From contig NC_135203.1 in NCBI RefSeq assembly GCF_050948175.1, positions 3,658,001-3,722,000 of the forward strand: DNA of 64,000 bases. Reading direction: 5' to 3'. This DNA comes from Xylocopa sonorina. Lineage: Eukaryota > Arthropoda > Insecta > Hymenoptera > Apidae. Made by a program: the position numbers and the translations under genes. This document shows positions 1 to 9,215 of this stretch, in pieces. Position 1 is the first letter of the stretch; each line of letters begins with the position of its first letter. Under the pieces are notes generated by a model, which saw only the letters and a list, made by a program, of their open reading frames with translations, was not told where the DNA came from and did no database searches.

Positions 1-12
1 TCCACCAACCCA

Positions 13-15
<3 letters not shown>

Positions 16-51
<36 letters not shown>
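16..51. repeat. (CT)n microsatellite
   Basis: An uninterrupted CT dinucleotide run of about 17 units. It lies about 45 bases upstream of a possible 3' splice site (AG at 93-94), so it could act as a distant polypyrimidine tract, though that is inference. Confidence 0.9.
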
Positions 52-55
<4 letters not shown>

Positions 56-94
56 GCGTTTCTCTCACGACATATTATTAACCAAAGTGTGTAG

Positions 95-262
95 ATGAGT
101 TTCGTGTTGAATGAAGTACCACTTGCTCCCTGTTTCGACCCGACCCCTACGAAAAGGGATGGCAAAATCATTAAGACGGCCGCGGTGAAGAGCAGCCCGG
201 TACTCGGGACGAAGGCTCGCGCGTCTACGATGCTTCCACCACAATCTGTCTTTGAGCTCTAA
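95..262 (+). CDS. Candidate 55-aa ORF or terminal exon, unknown function
   Basis: An ATG at 95 opens a 55-codon frame ending in TAA at 260-262. The product starts MSFVLNEVPLAPCF and ends MLPPQSVFEL. It is basic in the middle, with no membrane segment, and its composition is protein-like rather than simple-sequence. The codon just before the ATG is TAG, which also serves as the AG of a plausible 3' splice site with a TTAAC-like branch point and the CT tract upstream. It may be the last exon of an upstream + strand transcript, an alternative exon of the zinc-finger gene that follows, or a chance frame. I do not recognise a family. Confidence 0.25.
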   Translation: MSFVLNEVPLAPCFDPTPTKRDGKIIKTAAVKSSPVLGTKARASTMLPPQSVFEL

Positions 263-1345
263 CTGTGATTAATATTCATGTTCATACGCATCTAATTATT
301 ATGCATATTATACGATCACCGTACCCGCCCGTTTAAGAACCGCTTCGCCAGCCTCGAGTGGGCAGCCTCGTAGCGAACTGTTGCCAATGACCATGTCAGA
401 GCAGAACCGTGACGAGACTAACGTGGTAACTGATCGGTGAAAACAAGTGCACATGGATCGGCAGCGCGTTGCACAGTTGTTCGTCGTTGTTCAATTAATT
501 GTCAACGCAGAGAAAGAGACAATTGGCAATTGACGAGTTTCACTGGGGTCAGGTGTGAGTGTGCTCCCTGCTCTCCCTTTCAGTGTTCCTAGAGTAAGGC
601 TGACCTTGTATTGACATGAACCTGAAACGCGATCTATCGATACGAGCGACACCTCATGAGTGATCCAACTGGAACACGGCGTTGCCATTTGCATGCTATC
701 ATATATATTATATATATATACATATATATTATGATTAAATATCGTTGATTGCCCGTTTCAACTGTGCGTGCTGTCGTTCACCCGACTAGCTCGCGAGAAA
801 CCCCCACGTGGTTAAGTTAAAACGCCACCCTCGAGTGGGAACGGTATCAGTCTTTAAATGTCTTCGTTCGAACTGGACGCAAGGCAAGTGTCGTCCAAGA
901 GTGAATTGTGCCGAAGGCTGCCATTATTTGTAGCACGATTTTAACGCTTGAACAGCCTCGATAGACGATCTCGGTGAGGTATAACTACCCTCTCGCCCCG
1001 TCGACGAACAAACGACGCAAAAGAAAGTCGTAAAGTGAAATCTCATCGAGGTCCTCTCTGAAACTCTTTAAATAGTACCCGATCCCGGACGTAAGTACTC
1101 GAGACTTCTTGGCAACGTCGCGTAAATTGCATGCGATGTGTTGCTGAAGCCATCGTTGGATGTTCCTGAGGTGTGCGTTCGTGCTACTGACCATGGGGAT
1201 TCCTGCGCTACTTTCTCCTTCGATCTCGTCCGTTCGACAGAGGAATCTGTCGAGACTGTTCTCTGCCTAACCGGAAGTAGCGCGAGATCGTCATGGTAAC
1301 GTCTGGAACGATTTTAAACAACGAGAACCGCTGTTTCCTTTGCAG
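263..1345 (+). other. Probable intron of the MYT1-like gene
   Basis: No zinc-finger coding sequence is seen here. The exon at 1346 starts in the middle of a finger (phase 2), so an upstream exon must carry the beginning of that finger. I find no CPxPGCDG-type coding sequence at 1-1345, so that exon is probably left of the window. The stretch includes an AT dinucleotide patch near 699-730 and an antisense open frame at 985-1266, listed separately. Confidence 0.5.
985..1266 (-). CDS. Candidate antisense open frame of about 93 codons, unknown function
   Basis: On the - strand the frame is open from just after a TAG at 1267-1269 to a stop at 985. The first internal ATG (1192-1194) gives 69 aa. 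The translation is unusually protein-like: it is rich in charged and amphipathic stretches (NIQRWLQQHIACNLRDVAKK, YYLKSFREDLDEISLYDFLL) and has no simple sequence. A weak 3' splice site (ggttaggcag) sits at its 5' edge. It could be an internal exon of a nested gene, a decayed fragment of a moved gene, or chance. I recognise no domain. Confidence 0.25.
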   Translation of the reverse strand, partial: AENSLDRFLCRTDEIEGESSAGIPMVSSTNAHLRNIQRWLQQHIACNLRDVAKKSRVLTSGIGYYLKSFREDLDEISLYDFLLRRLFVDGARG

Positions 1346-1540
1346 CCTCTCCGGTTGTCCGCGAGCCGATCGTTCCCAGATCCAGGCGCACTCGCAAGAA
1401 CTGAAGTGTCCCACGCCAGGGTGCGACGGTTCTGGACACGTGACCGGCAACTACTCGTCTCACAGAAGTTTGTCCGGTTGCCCAAGAGCCAACAAACCGA
1501 AGAGCAAGCCTCGAGATGGACAGGACTCGGAACCGTTAAG
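1346..1540 (+). CDS. Myt1l: MYT1-like zinc-finger factor, exon with one and a half C2HC fingers
   Basis: This is the first exon in the window of a MYT1/NZF/ST18-family transcription factor. These nuclear proteins bind AAGTT-type sites through CCHC fingers and act mainly in neural and neuroendocrine differentiation. It follows a good acceptor (ctgtttcctttgcag) and has the frame C|CTC TCC GGT, so it begins in the last segment of a finger (LSGCPRAD). After a linker containing HSQELK comes a complete finger CPTPGCDGSGHVTGNY..H..LSGC with all four zinc ligands. The exon ends at AG|GTTTGT in phase 2, after a DSEPLR linker matching the DQEPIR-type linker of vertebrate MYT1L. Length is 195 nt, phase 2 to phase 2. 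The upstream exons, with the N-terminal part and earlier fingers, are outside the window. The Drosophila counterpart is CG43689 from memory; note that the fly gene named Myt1 is an unrelated kinase. Confidence 0.9.
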
Positions 1541-2250
1541 GTTTGTCATCGTTCGCGTTCCTTTAAACCGTCTCTAACTTCGCGTTTCTTTAATCTCGAG
1601 CTAACCTCTCGCGTTTCTATCCTTAAACTAACCTCTCGCATTTCTAATCTCAACCTAAACATCCACATTTTTAATCTTACTCGTCAATATATTCTCCAAT
1701 GTAATTGGATCGTTTTTTGCAGAAAGAAATTAATCTATAGAAATAAAAACATTTGGTCCTTGCGCGTTAATTGTTTTTTTTTTTTTAATTTGTCTTCCAA
1801 GCAAACAAGTCTTTTTCCGCAGAATAGCGGCCCAATTACAGTCGAAGCTTGACCGGAAGTGAACGCGATCGTCTCGCGTAGATTCGTTTGGGATTAACGA
1901 GAAAGATAGAACGGGATTTAATCGAGGGGTATTCCAGTCTCTTGCGAACTCTGCAACTTGTGTTACACGTAATCGCGATCCCAATTTGCGCTTTCGTCGC
2001 GTTCGCACGTTGCACGCAACTACGTGGGTATCTTCCTGACCGCACTGCACGTGCTAAGATCCGCCGGCGAACCCGAAAAGGCCGTCGCCCGTCCCACTCG
2101 TCGCGGTGTCCCTTAAACCCCATCCGTTTCCCAACGCAAAGACGAAGACGCTGACTAATAACCAGCGGTTTCCGCTCATTTCATGCTCGCTCACTGTGTG
2201 GATGGATTGTATGGTGTTGGTAATGGTGGTGTTGGCATTTCGGGCTACAG
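1541..2250 (+). other. Intron of the MYT1-like gene
   Basis: The donor is AG|GTTTGT and the acceptor is tttcgggctacag. The acceptor's pyrimidine tract is weak, but the choice is fixed by the conserved joined reading EPLR-CPIPGCDG. The interior has T-rich direct repeats of a TAACCTCTCGC-like unit near 1600-1640 and a poly-T run near 1775. No other coding signal was supported. Confidence 0.7.
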
Positions 2251-2313
2251 ATGTCCAATCCCCGGTTGCGACGGCTCCGGTCACGCTACCGGAAAGTTCT
2301 TGTCGCATCGCAG
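2251..2313 (+). CDS. Myt1l: MYT1-like zinc-finger factor, 63-nt finger exon
   Basis: A small symmetrical exon (phase 2 to phase 2). The A left by the splice completes an Arg codon, and the exon then reads CPIPGCDGSGHATGKFLSHR before a strong AG|GTAAGA donor. It carries the first four-fifths of one CCHC finger: both early Cys and both His ligands. The final Cys comes from the next exon (SASGC). Because its length is a multiple of three, skipping it would remove one finger core while keeping the frame. Confidence 0.88.
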
Positions 2314-2721
2314 GTAAGACTTCCTGGCGGTCTCTCATGGAAGATTAAATATTAATCAATTCTCTTTTCCTTTTAAATATATAGAATAATAATTTGCTAT
2401 TAAATTCGACTTCCATCGAACCTTATTTACTTTCTTATTTCTTTATTATTTGCAGTGTCAAGAATATTTATAACGTATATTTGACTGATTATTGGACATA
2501 CGAAACATTTACAAATAAGAAGGCTGATATTTATGTTCTATAATTTAATATATTTTATTCAATGTAGAAATTCTTAGACAATTGAGAGGGGAGATAGTAG
2601 ATGAATTCTTATGTTTAATGCCTGCGATACACATTGATCGTCTGTTTAGAAGCGATTGTCGACAGACAATCGAAAGTAAAAGCGACGTGTCCTTAATTGC
2701 GGCCACAACGACTTGTTGCAG
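2314..2721 (+). other. Intron of the MYT1-like gene
   Basis: A short AT-rich intron between the GTAAGA donor and the acceptor acttgttgcag. The open frame across its 3' part (from 2582) is only the in-frame extension of the following exon and has no family similarity. Confidence 0.75.
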
Positions 2722-2990
2722 CGCATCGGGCTGCCCCATTGCGAACAGGAACAAGATGCGAGTTCTCGAATCCGGCGGTACGGTGGAGCAGCACAAGGCA
2801 GCGGTAGCCGCGGCCACGGCGATGAAATTCGAGGGCGTGAACTGTCCCACGCCAGGGTGCGACGGGATCGGCCACATAAACGGTTCCTTCTCGACACACA
2901 GATCCCTATCCGGCTGTCCTATAGCAGGGCACGCGGTGAAGAAGCCGAAGTTCGAGGACATGTCGAGCATGTACAGCAAAGGAATCACCG
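2722..2990 (+). CDS. Myt1l: MYT1-like zinc-finger factor, exon with the last C2HC finger
   Basis: Starts with the closing SASGCPIANR segment of the previous finger. A linker of about 40 residues follows, including an Ala-rich stretch (AAVAAATAM). Next is the final complete finger, CPTPGCDGIGHINGSF..H..LSGC. A basic tail then precedes the donor ACC G|GTGAGG (phase 1). The spacing of this linker and finger matches the last two fingers of vertebrate MYT1/MYT1L. Reading on through the donor gives about 22 more residues and a stop at 3056-3058, followed closely by AATAAA, so a shortened isoform is possible (see findings). Confidence 0.9.
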
Positions 2991-5457
2991 GTGAGGATCA
3001 AGCTGGCTCGGTTGACGTCTTCGATTATCGATGCGCACAGTTATTAATCGAGGAGTGAAAACGAAAGGAGAATAAAACGAGGCGGCACGGGTCGGCTCTT
3101 CGTGAACGAGCCGACGAAACGTTTAGAGATCGATTGTCGTTGCCAGTCGAAGGATCGATGAGAAGTTCGAGGTCTCATTCACGTCGAGTCGCGAGCCTGA
3201 TGTCCGCGACACGTGACCGCCACTACCAGAATTGGGTAGAACGCGAGATCGTAGAGTAGGCACGATCATCCGGCAATGAGTTTCAATTTTATTATTCCTT
3301 TCTCGGGCCGTGCTCGTCCATGATATCATTTCTTTTCTCTATCAGTTAAGTTCCGTTTAGACAAAACAAAGAAACACGAGAAACTGGCAAATCGGCGTGC
3401 AATACCGTAACCGCAATTCGGACGAGTCGATGGCAAAATTCGCGGCTAAATTTCTGACCCTTTATTTGTAAACTTGTGCATACATGACCTTTATACTTGA
3501 TCCTTATGCTATATTGCCATAACTCTACTCTTCACGCAATGATGTGCTGTCATACCAACAAGAATTACCTCGTCCTTTTCTCCCGTCCCGTTTCTCTCTG
3601 TCCGTATATATTCAGTTACTCTTCTTTGATCGTTTCTACTTGAACGTTACGTTAAATTGTCGCTCCCCCTTTTTCTGTCAGACATTTTATATATCCAGGT
3701 GTTTTCGAGTCTTTTTGTTTTCACTATTCCACGAGAGGAACAGAGATGCACAATATTCGCTCACCAACGATGAAAGCAAAAAAAAAGAGAGTAACAATAA
3801 TAATAATAATAATAATAATAAAAGAAAGGAGAGGAACACCTGAAACTGGACACCTCGATTTCCATCGTGTTTGCTTCTTCCAATTACGAATTTGGCCCCC
3901 CGCGATATCCTTATTCCCACATATTGCTATGTGCAAGAATAAAGCAAAGAGAAAAAGAAAAATATAAAAAGACCAAAAAGTAAAACAACCGTATGTCATA
4001 ATAATGAAAAATAATATATTCTGATTTATTCTGGGATCACGATCAGCTCCTTTCCTGTCATTGAGCTTTGAGGAGAACATTTACTTTTGAAGGTAAGGGA
4101 CTGACGTACTCGCCATTTGTTTTCTATGTGTTTTCGGTGTTACATACAAGATCCACACACCAGTAATTTTACTTTTTACGAGATGACGTCCGAGTGTTGG
4201 CAGAAACGGGCAACGAACGCTGTCCCCGTTACAGCTTCGATTAGAGACAGTTTAATTGTTATTTCCTACCGATGAAACTTGAATGTACGAATACATCGAC
4301 GACGTTTGAAGACGCAAAGGCCAACACTCGGTGTCTCCCATTTTTTTCTTCTATCTGGTATGATGGCACCTCACGCTACCCCGCCCCGATCACCCCAACA
4401 TCGTCCCCGATCATTCTGTTCTCCTGCGGCACTCCTGTCAGGTTCGTGCGTCTGTCAATGAGCTAAACGTGTGTCACTCGTACCATCGAGGGACGAGAAC
4501 TTGTCGCGCGTTCAAGCCGAACGAGCTCTTTTTAACCATCGCTAACAGCACGAACCACTCGCAGAAGAAACCGTACCGATCCCACATTTCAGACAAATCC
4601 TCATGCAGCGACTTGGGATACTTTCTAGAGTATACTAGCCTAGCAAAGCGATCGTTGTCGCGCGATAAAACGAGCCTACGATGTGACGATGCACTTGTTT
4701 TCCAAAAAAAAAAGAAAAAATGCAAAAAAAAAAAAAAGAAAAGAAAGAACGTTACCCGACCACAGGCCAACCCAAATCGCTGTCCGAAGCTTTCCTGGCG
4801 CTACTTACATACGCTCTCGCCACATTCTCACATTTTATTGTATTTGAATCCCGCACACCTGTCAAGAATTAACGTAACTAGTTACATTTTTCTCTGCAAA
4901 CGTCGAGCCTTCAATGAGCTTCGGTCAAGATCTTGGGTTGACCGAACAACTGTATTGGCCATCTTGGCTTCCGATGGTTTTCCTCGAACGAACCTGCATT
5001 CTCAAGACCGTTAGCGTACACTGTGCTGGAACTGTCCGTTTGCATCACTTGTCGCGAAAAAATTCTGTACCGTGTCAATTGAAGAGCGATGCCATTATAC
5101 TAGTGTACCCATTTCCAGTACATTGACGATACAATTAACTGTAAAGCAATCAGCTAAACGAACGCTGTCCGAGCTGACTCCCGCGAGTCTCGTTGTCTGC
5201 CTCGAATGCAAAAAGTAGAAAAAGAGAGAAACTCGCGTTGAATCGGAATTCCGTATCTCTCTCTGAGCTCTTTTTCTTCTGCAACGACAACGCGTGGAGG
5301 CTCGATGGACAATGTCTCGAGAGCAGGGTGCGCGAAAGCTATTGGAATTCGAGAGAAGTGAAATGAAAAGATAAACGAAAGATAAAAAAAAAAAAACAAA
5401 TGCGAAAGAAAAGGCAGACAGGTTTGTTAAAATGGACCGTGTATGTCCTATCTTCAG
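2991..5457 (+). other. Intron of the MYT1-like gene
   Basis: Runs from the GTGAGG donor to the acceptor gtcctatcttcag. It contains an AATAAA at 3071-3076, an (AAT)n microsatellite at 3795-3822 and interrupted poly-A runs at about 4704-4745 and 5383-5399. No coding sequence resembling the family was found. Confidence 0.7.
3795..3822. repeat. (AAT)n microsatellite
   Basis: About nine AAT units in the intron. The open frames read through it in both directions are simple-sequence artefacts. Confidence 0.85.
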
Positions 5458-5675
5458 GGGTGGACACCAGTGGTCCGGCTCACGGGGGTGCGGTGGGTAC
5501 GGGTCAGGGTAACACGAGTGGTAGCGGTGCCGCCAGTGGCCAGAGCGAGGATCTCTACACACTGGAGGCCGAGATCACGGAGCTCCAGAGAGAGAACGCT
5601 CGGGTCGAATCGCAGGTGCTGCGCTTGCGCTCCGATATCACCGCCATGGAGAACCAGCTGAAGCAAGGTGAAAAG
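5458..5675 (+). CDS. Myt1l: MYT1-like factor, coiled-coil exon
   Basis: The phase-1 join gives T-G-V-D, then a Gly/Ser-rich linker, then a heptad-patterned acidic helix (SEDLYTLEAEITELQREN, followed by an RLRSDITAMENQL segment). This corresponds to the coiled coil in the MYT1 family C-terminal region (KQLDEEIKELNESN and KLRTQITTMES in vertebrates, recalled). The donor is GAA AAG|GTCAGT, phase 0. An alternative GTGAAA donor eight bases upstream would not match the phase of the next exon, so it was not chosen. Confidence 0.88.
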
Positions 5676-6248
5676 GTCAGTACGCCTGCACTCAGTCGGT
5701 AATCGATTATTACCGTACGCTGATAGAAATGGCAGAGGAACGTCCGATAGCCAGCAACGCAGAACCAAAATTTTGGCAAAAACTTTCGTTCGCAAAGTGG
5801 TACTCGATCCACTATGAGCGTCAAAATGAAATCGTATGTTAAAACATTATATTCGCCACGATTCCAAAGGGTGAAATTAGAAGTAACGAAAGTTTTCAGC
5901 CAAATCGCGAAGCATGTACCATTTCCTGTTAACGTAGATCGAGGGTCGCCCAAGTTAACTTCCGCTATTAAGCGAGTTTCCCTCGCTTCTGGCGTTCGTA
6001 CATGAAAATTCCTGCTCGTGCACGACGTTTATTTTGTCTTTACTATCTGTTGGTCACGTTACTTGTAGATTATCATCAACTCCTGTGCATTGTTCAATTC
6101 TGGTTAATTTGATCTTGGACAAAATTTATATGTAAAAAGAATTGTACTATTAAAATCCAGAGGAAAATGCGCAAGAGTTAATTTGATCTCCATACACGGT
6201 TATCGATATTTAAACGATACTATAAAAAGGGCCTTTTTTTCTGCGCAG
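5676..6248 (+). other. Intron of the MYT1-like gene
   Basis: Short last intron with acceptor ggccttttttt-ctgcgcag. No other features are supported. Confidence 0.8.
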
Positions 6249-6524
6249 GAAACAACGACGATTGCTCAGCGGAACAACAACCTGACCGAGTACTATCAGT
6301 CGCTGCGCGATAACATGATAACGTTGCTGGAGCACGTGCGAATACCGAACGCCCCGGGCGGACCGCAGGAGAAGATGGGCCACGAGAACTTCGACAGTTA
6401 CCTGACGAAGCTGCAGACATTGTGCACGGCCGACGGTTACTGCGCGGACGAGACGAACAGGCCAATCTACGAGACGGTGAAGACCGCGCTGCAGGACTTC
6501 ACGGTACTACCGACACCCATCTGA
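6249..6524 (+). CDS. Myt1l: MYT1-like factor, terminal coding exon
   Basis: Continues the coiled coil (ETTTIAQRNNNLTEYYQSL) and then forms the compact C-terminal domain: an NITLLEHV-like helix, an EKMGHENFDSYLTKLQTL segment and a terminal helix ETVKTALQDF, ending TPI and TGA at 6522-6524. The human proteins have the same order (INEQNFDAYVTTLTEMY, then ENIKQAVRGI, recalled). The match covers the family's full C-terminus, so the gene is not truncated here. Confidence 0.9.
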   Translation, partial: ETTTIAQRNNNLTEYYQSLRDNMITLLEHVRIPNAPGGPQEKMGHENFDSYLTKLQTLCTADGYCADETNRPIYETVKTALQDFTVLPTPI

Positions 6525-7735
6525 GACCATCCTTAAAGCTCGACGATCGGGTGCAACGTGACGCGGACGCGCTTCCATGCGGTTACTTCGCGTTACCGTT
6601 GTGACTGACGTGAAAAATGGTAAAAGAAAAAAAAACAAATGAGAAACACGCAGCAGACACGCACAGAGACGGTCCCAGACTCGCGTAATTGTCGTAATTG
6701 GACGAACTGCCTGTGCAATAAATGTGAACGAATGATTTTCGTGTGTCGAATAACTGGACGAGACTTTCGACTTGCAGGACTCGAGGAGGGTGGAATGGAC
6801 AATTTAATTCGAATTATCGGGTGATCTCACGTACCAAAAAGGAAAAATGGTGCTCTCGAGCGTCGCGTGGCATCGACGGTGTGTGTCGACGCGCGATTGT
6901 ATAGACTAAGTTAGTAAATGTTACAAACAACGGTATCTAACGGCATCCTCTGATGGACACTCAGTGCGATCTCGCAGAACCGTGCGGACTGACGTTGCTC
7001 ATAGCGATATCTTTTGTATATAAACGAACACGTAGCATGTAAAAGTATGATTAAGAGTGGCGGCGAGGATCAGCAGTCATCGTGTTTGTAAATAGGCGCG
7101 GCAAAGAGAAAAGCATTTATATATATATATACATAGATATATTATTCGACGGAAAAAAAAATTTAATGTGGTTATTAATGTTAAGACGTGTGTAAAGAAA
7201 AGGGAGGTTGGTGGTAATGCATAAAGAAGTGGACGAACGCGGACGTGAATGAATTAGCTTAGATGTATATCGAGAAAACGTATCACTCTTACCAGTGCAT
7301 AACTGTTACTTAACCCGTTAAGCCATTAAACGTTTAAAGACGTACGTGAAACGTGGAAACCGCTAAGACGCTGCTTCTGCTAAAATTGAAAAATGGAAAA
7401 AAAAGTGAGAAACCGACGGCTAACTTACTTATAAATTACCTATCGCGTACTTATTACCGCTAGATACTATTATTACTACGTATCGTCACTGTTACAACCA
7501 CCGAGATCGTTTTTAGGACTAATCCAGTCATTATTATTATTATCCTTATTATTATTATTATTATTGATTATGACCATTATTATTATTATTATTGCTACCA
7601 CTACTCTTACTACTGTCTGATATAGGATTATAGCGACGAGTATACCGACGCATTTATATAATATTATCAACGAGTCTACGAAAAGCTGAAATCGATGCAA
7701 CACGTTGTCCATAGTGTGTATATAGTCGACAAAGA

Positions 7736-7766
7736 CAGAGAGAAAGAGAGAGAGAGAGAGAGAGAT
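7736..7766. repeat. (GA)n microsatellite
   Basis: A GA dinucleotide run with a slightly degenerate left edge, inside the inferred 3' UTR of the MYT1-like gene. Confidence 0.85.
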
Positions 7767-8803
7767 TACGAATATTATAACGAGCGTTCGGCGAAAATCG
7801 CTGATCCACTTGGCTAATTGTGCGCGGAATGATCGATGGGGTAGAAAGAAGAAGACTTTGCCGCGGGAGAACCTCAAAGTGTAATAACGACACGGATGCA
7901 CGCGAGATCGATTCGTGTGTTCTGTTTCAAAAAAGAAAAAATGATGTCAATCGCGAGCTCACGGTGTATTTATCGAATTTCCAGGCGTTTAAGGGTGTGT
8001 CGAGGGTTGACGGAATTCGTGCGACCGCGAGGACTGTCCTCGATCCTCGTGCTCGTCGTGAGTCGTCGATCGATCGGGTCAGGACGAAGGACACTCGTTC
8101 TTTTGTGCAATAGCTTCGAAACGTTCTGCGTTCGCGTTTCTTTCGTTAAGCAAACCTCTTGCGTGGTATATAAAACAGAATCGAGCGGGCACAGCACGAT
8201 CTCGAGGCCACGCGAATTGTTACGCGTATAATTTTTGTCGACGCTTTCGCGTCCCTACATTGTAAGTTGGCGTTTTTTCTTTCCTTTTTTAACGGGAACC
8301 AAACATGTAAATATCGATGCGTTCCCGCCAGCAAACATTGCGAACCGATGGAATATCTTCCGCCTCTTGGACGCTCCGCGATCGAGGACTCGCAAAAGGG
8401 GGTGGTGCGAATTTTTCTAACGATACACGCGATCGAGAGTCAACGCGGAGTGTCGTTGGTCTGTTCTTCTTGGCATCCATACGTATACGAGAAAACGAAG
8501 GGAGAAGTAATCGTGAACGTTCATCGAGTGACACGAGGAACTAGTTTTAGAGGAACAGGATAGGAAAGTACACGAGACGGCCGAGAGGGGACGAAGATAT
8601 TTTTCGCGCAACCCTTTATTGTTTCGCAGACTGAACCAATATCGTCGCAGTAGAACGAGACAGTGTATATAATGGAGGGACGAGAGATTGGAGATGGAAC
8701 AGGGAAGGATCAATTGAGCCCGTCTGTTTCGTGGACGGATAGAGTGAAAGGTACCGTGGGAAGTGGTATATACTTTAACCGAACACCGTGTAGTGAGAGT
8801 AAT

Positions 8804-8809
8804 AATAAA
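8804..8809 (+). terminator. Candidate poly(A) signal AATAAA
   Basis: Canonical AATAAA in an A-rich context about 2.3 kb after the zinc-finger stop codon. It is followed by a T/GT-rich stretch near 8858-8900 suitable for a downstream element. The equally canonical 9192-9197 site could be used instead. Confidence 0.35.
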
Positions 8810-9215
8810 TTATAAAGAAAAAAAAAAGTATAGCGATAGTCGGCCGATGATTACGATTAATCTCGACGTTATCATTATTCTTGTCATTGTCATTATCATT
8901 ACGATTATAATTACCATCGTCACTGTGATTAGAAGTATTATTTTGCTCAACACGAATCGAATACGTACGGCGGGGGGTTGAGACGAGCGTTCGCGATCAA
9001 CAGGCGGCTTGTTCGTCCCGCTGGGTTACCATTCTGACTGGTATTATTGCTATTATTGCCATTACTACCACTATTGTCGTATTGTTACGTTCTCGTCATC
9101 ATTACGATTATTATTGTTGCCGTTGATAAAGTTGTACGAATATATAAGTTCAATGACATGCTTTAAGTAAGTATAAATGTTACTCCGATTGAATAAAGGG
9201 TATTTATCGATGAAA

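Larger units (their letters stand above)
6525..9215 (+). other. Myt1l: Probable 3' UTR of the MYT1-like gene
   Basis: Downstream of the stop, the + strand is clearly purine/A-rich: many A6-A9 runs, a GA microsatellite at 7736-7766, and TTA/ATT triplet repeats at about 7531-7592. AATAAA signals occur at 6717-6722, 8804-8809 and 9192-9197. The A bias fades after about 9.2 kb. Several alternative ends are likely, and the exact distal end is not fixed by sequence alone. Short open frames in this stretch are not supported as genes. Confidence 0.45.

Noticed and set aside
2251..2313. Longer version of the finger exon starting near 2165 (Gly-rich extension)
   Set aside because: The in-frame Gly-rich upstream reading would need a different splice phase from the previous exon, whereas starting at 2251 gives the conserved EPLR-CPIPGC join.
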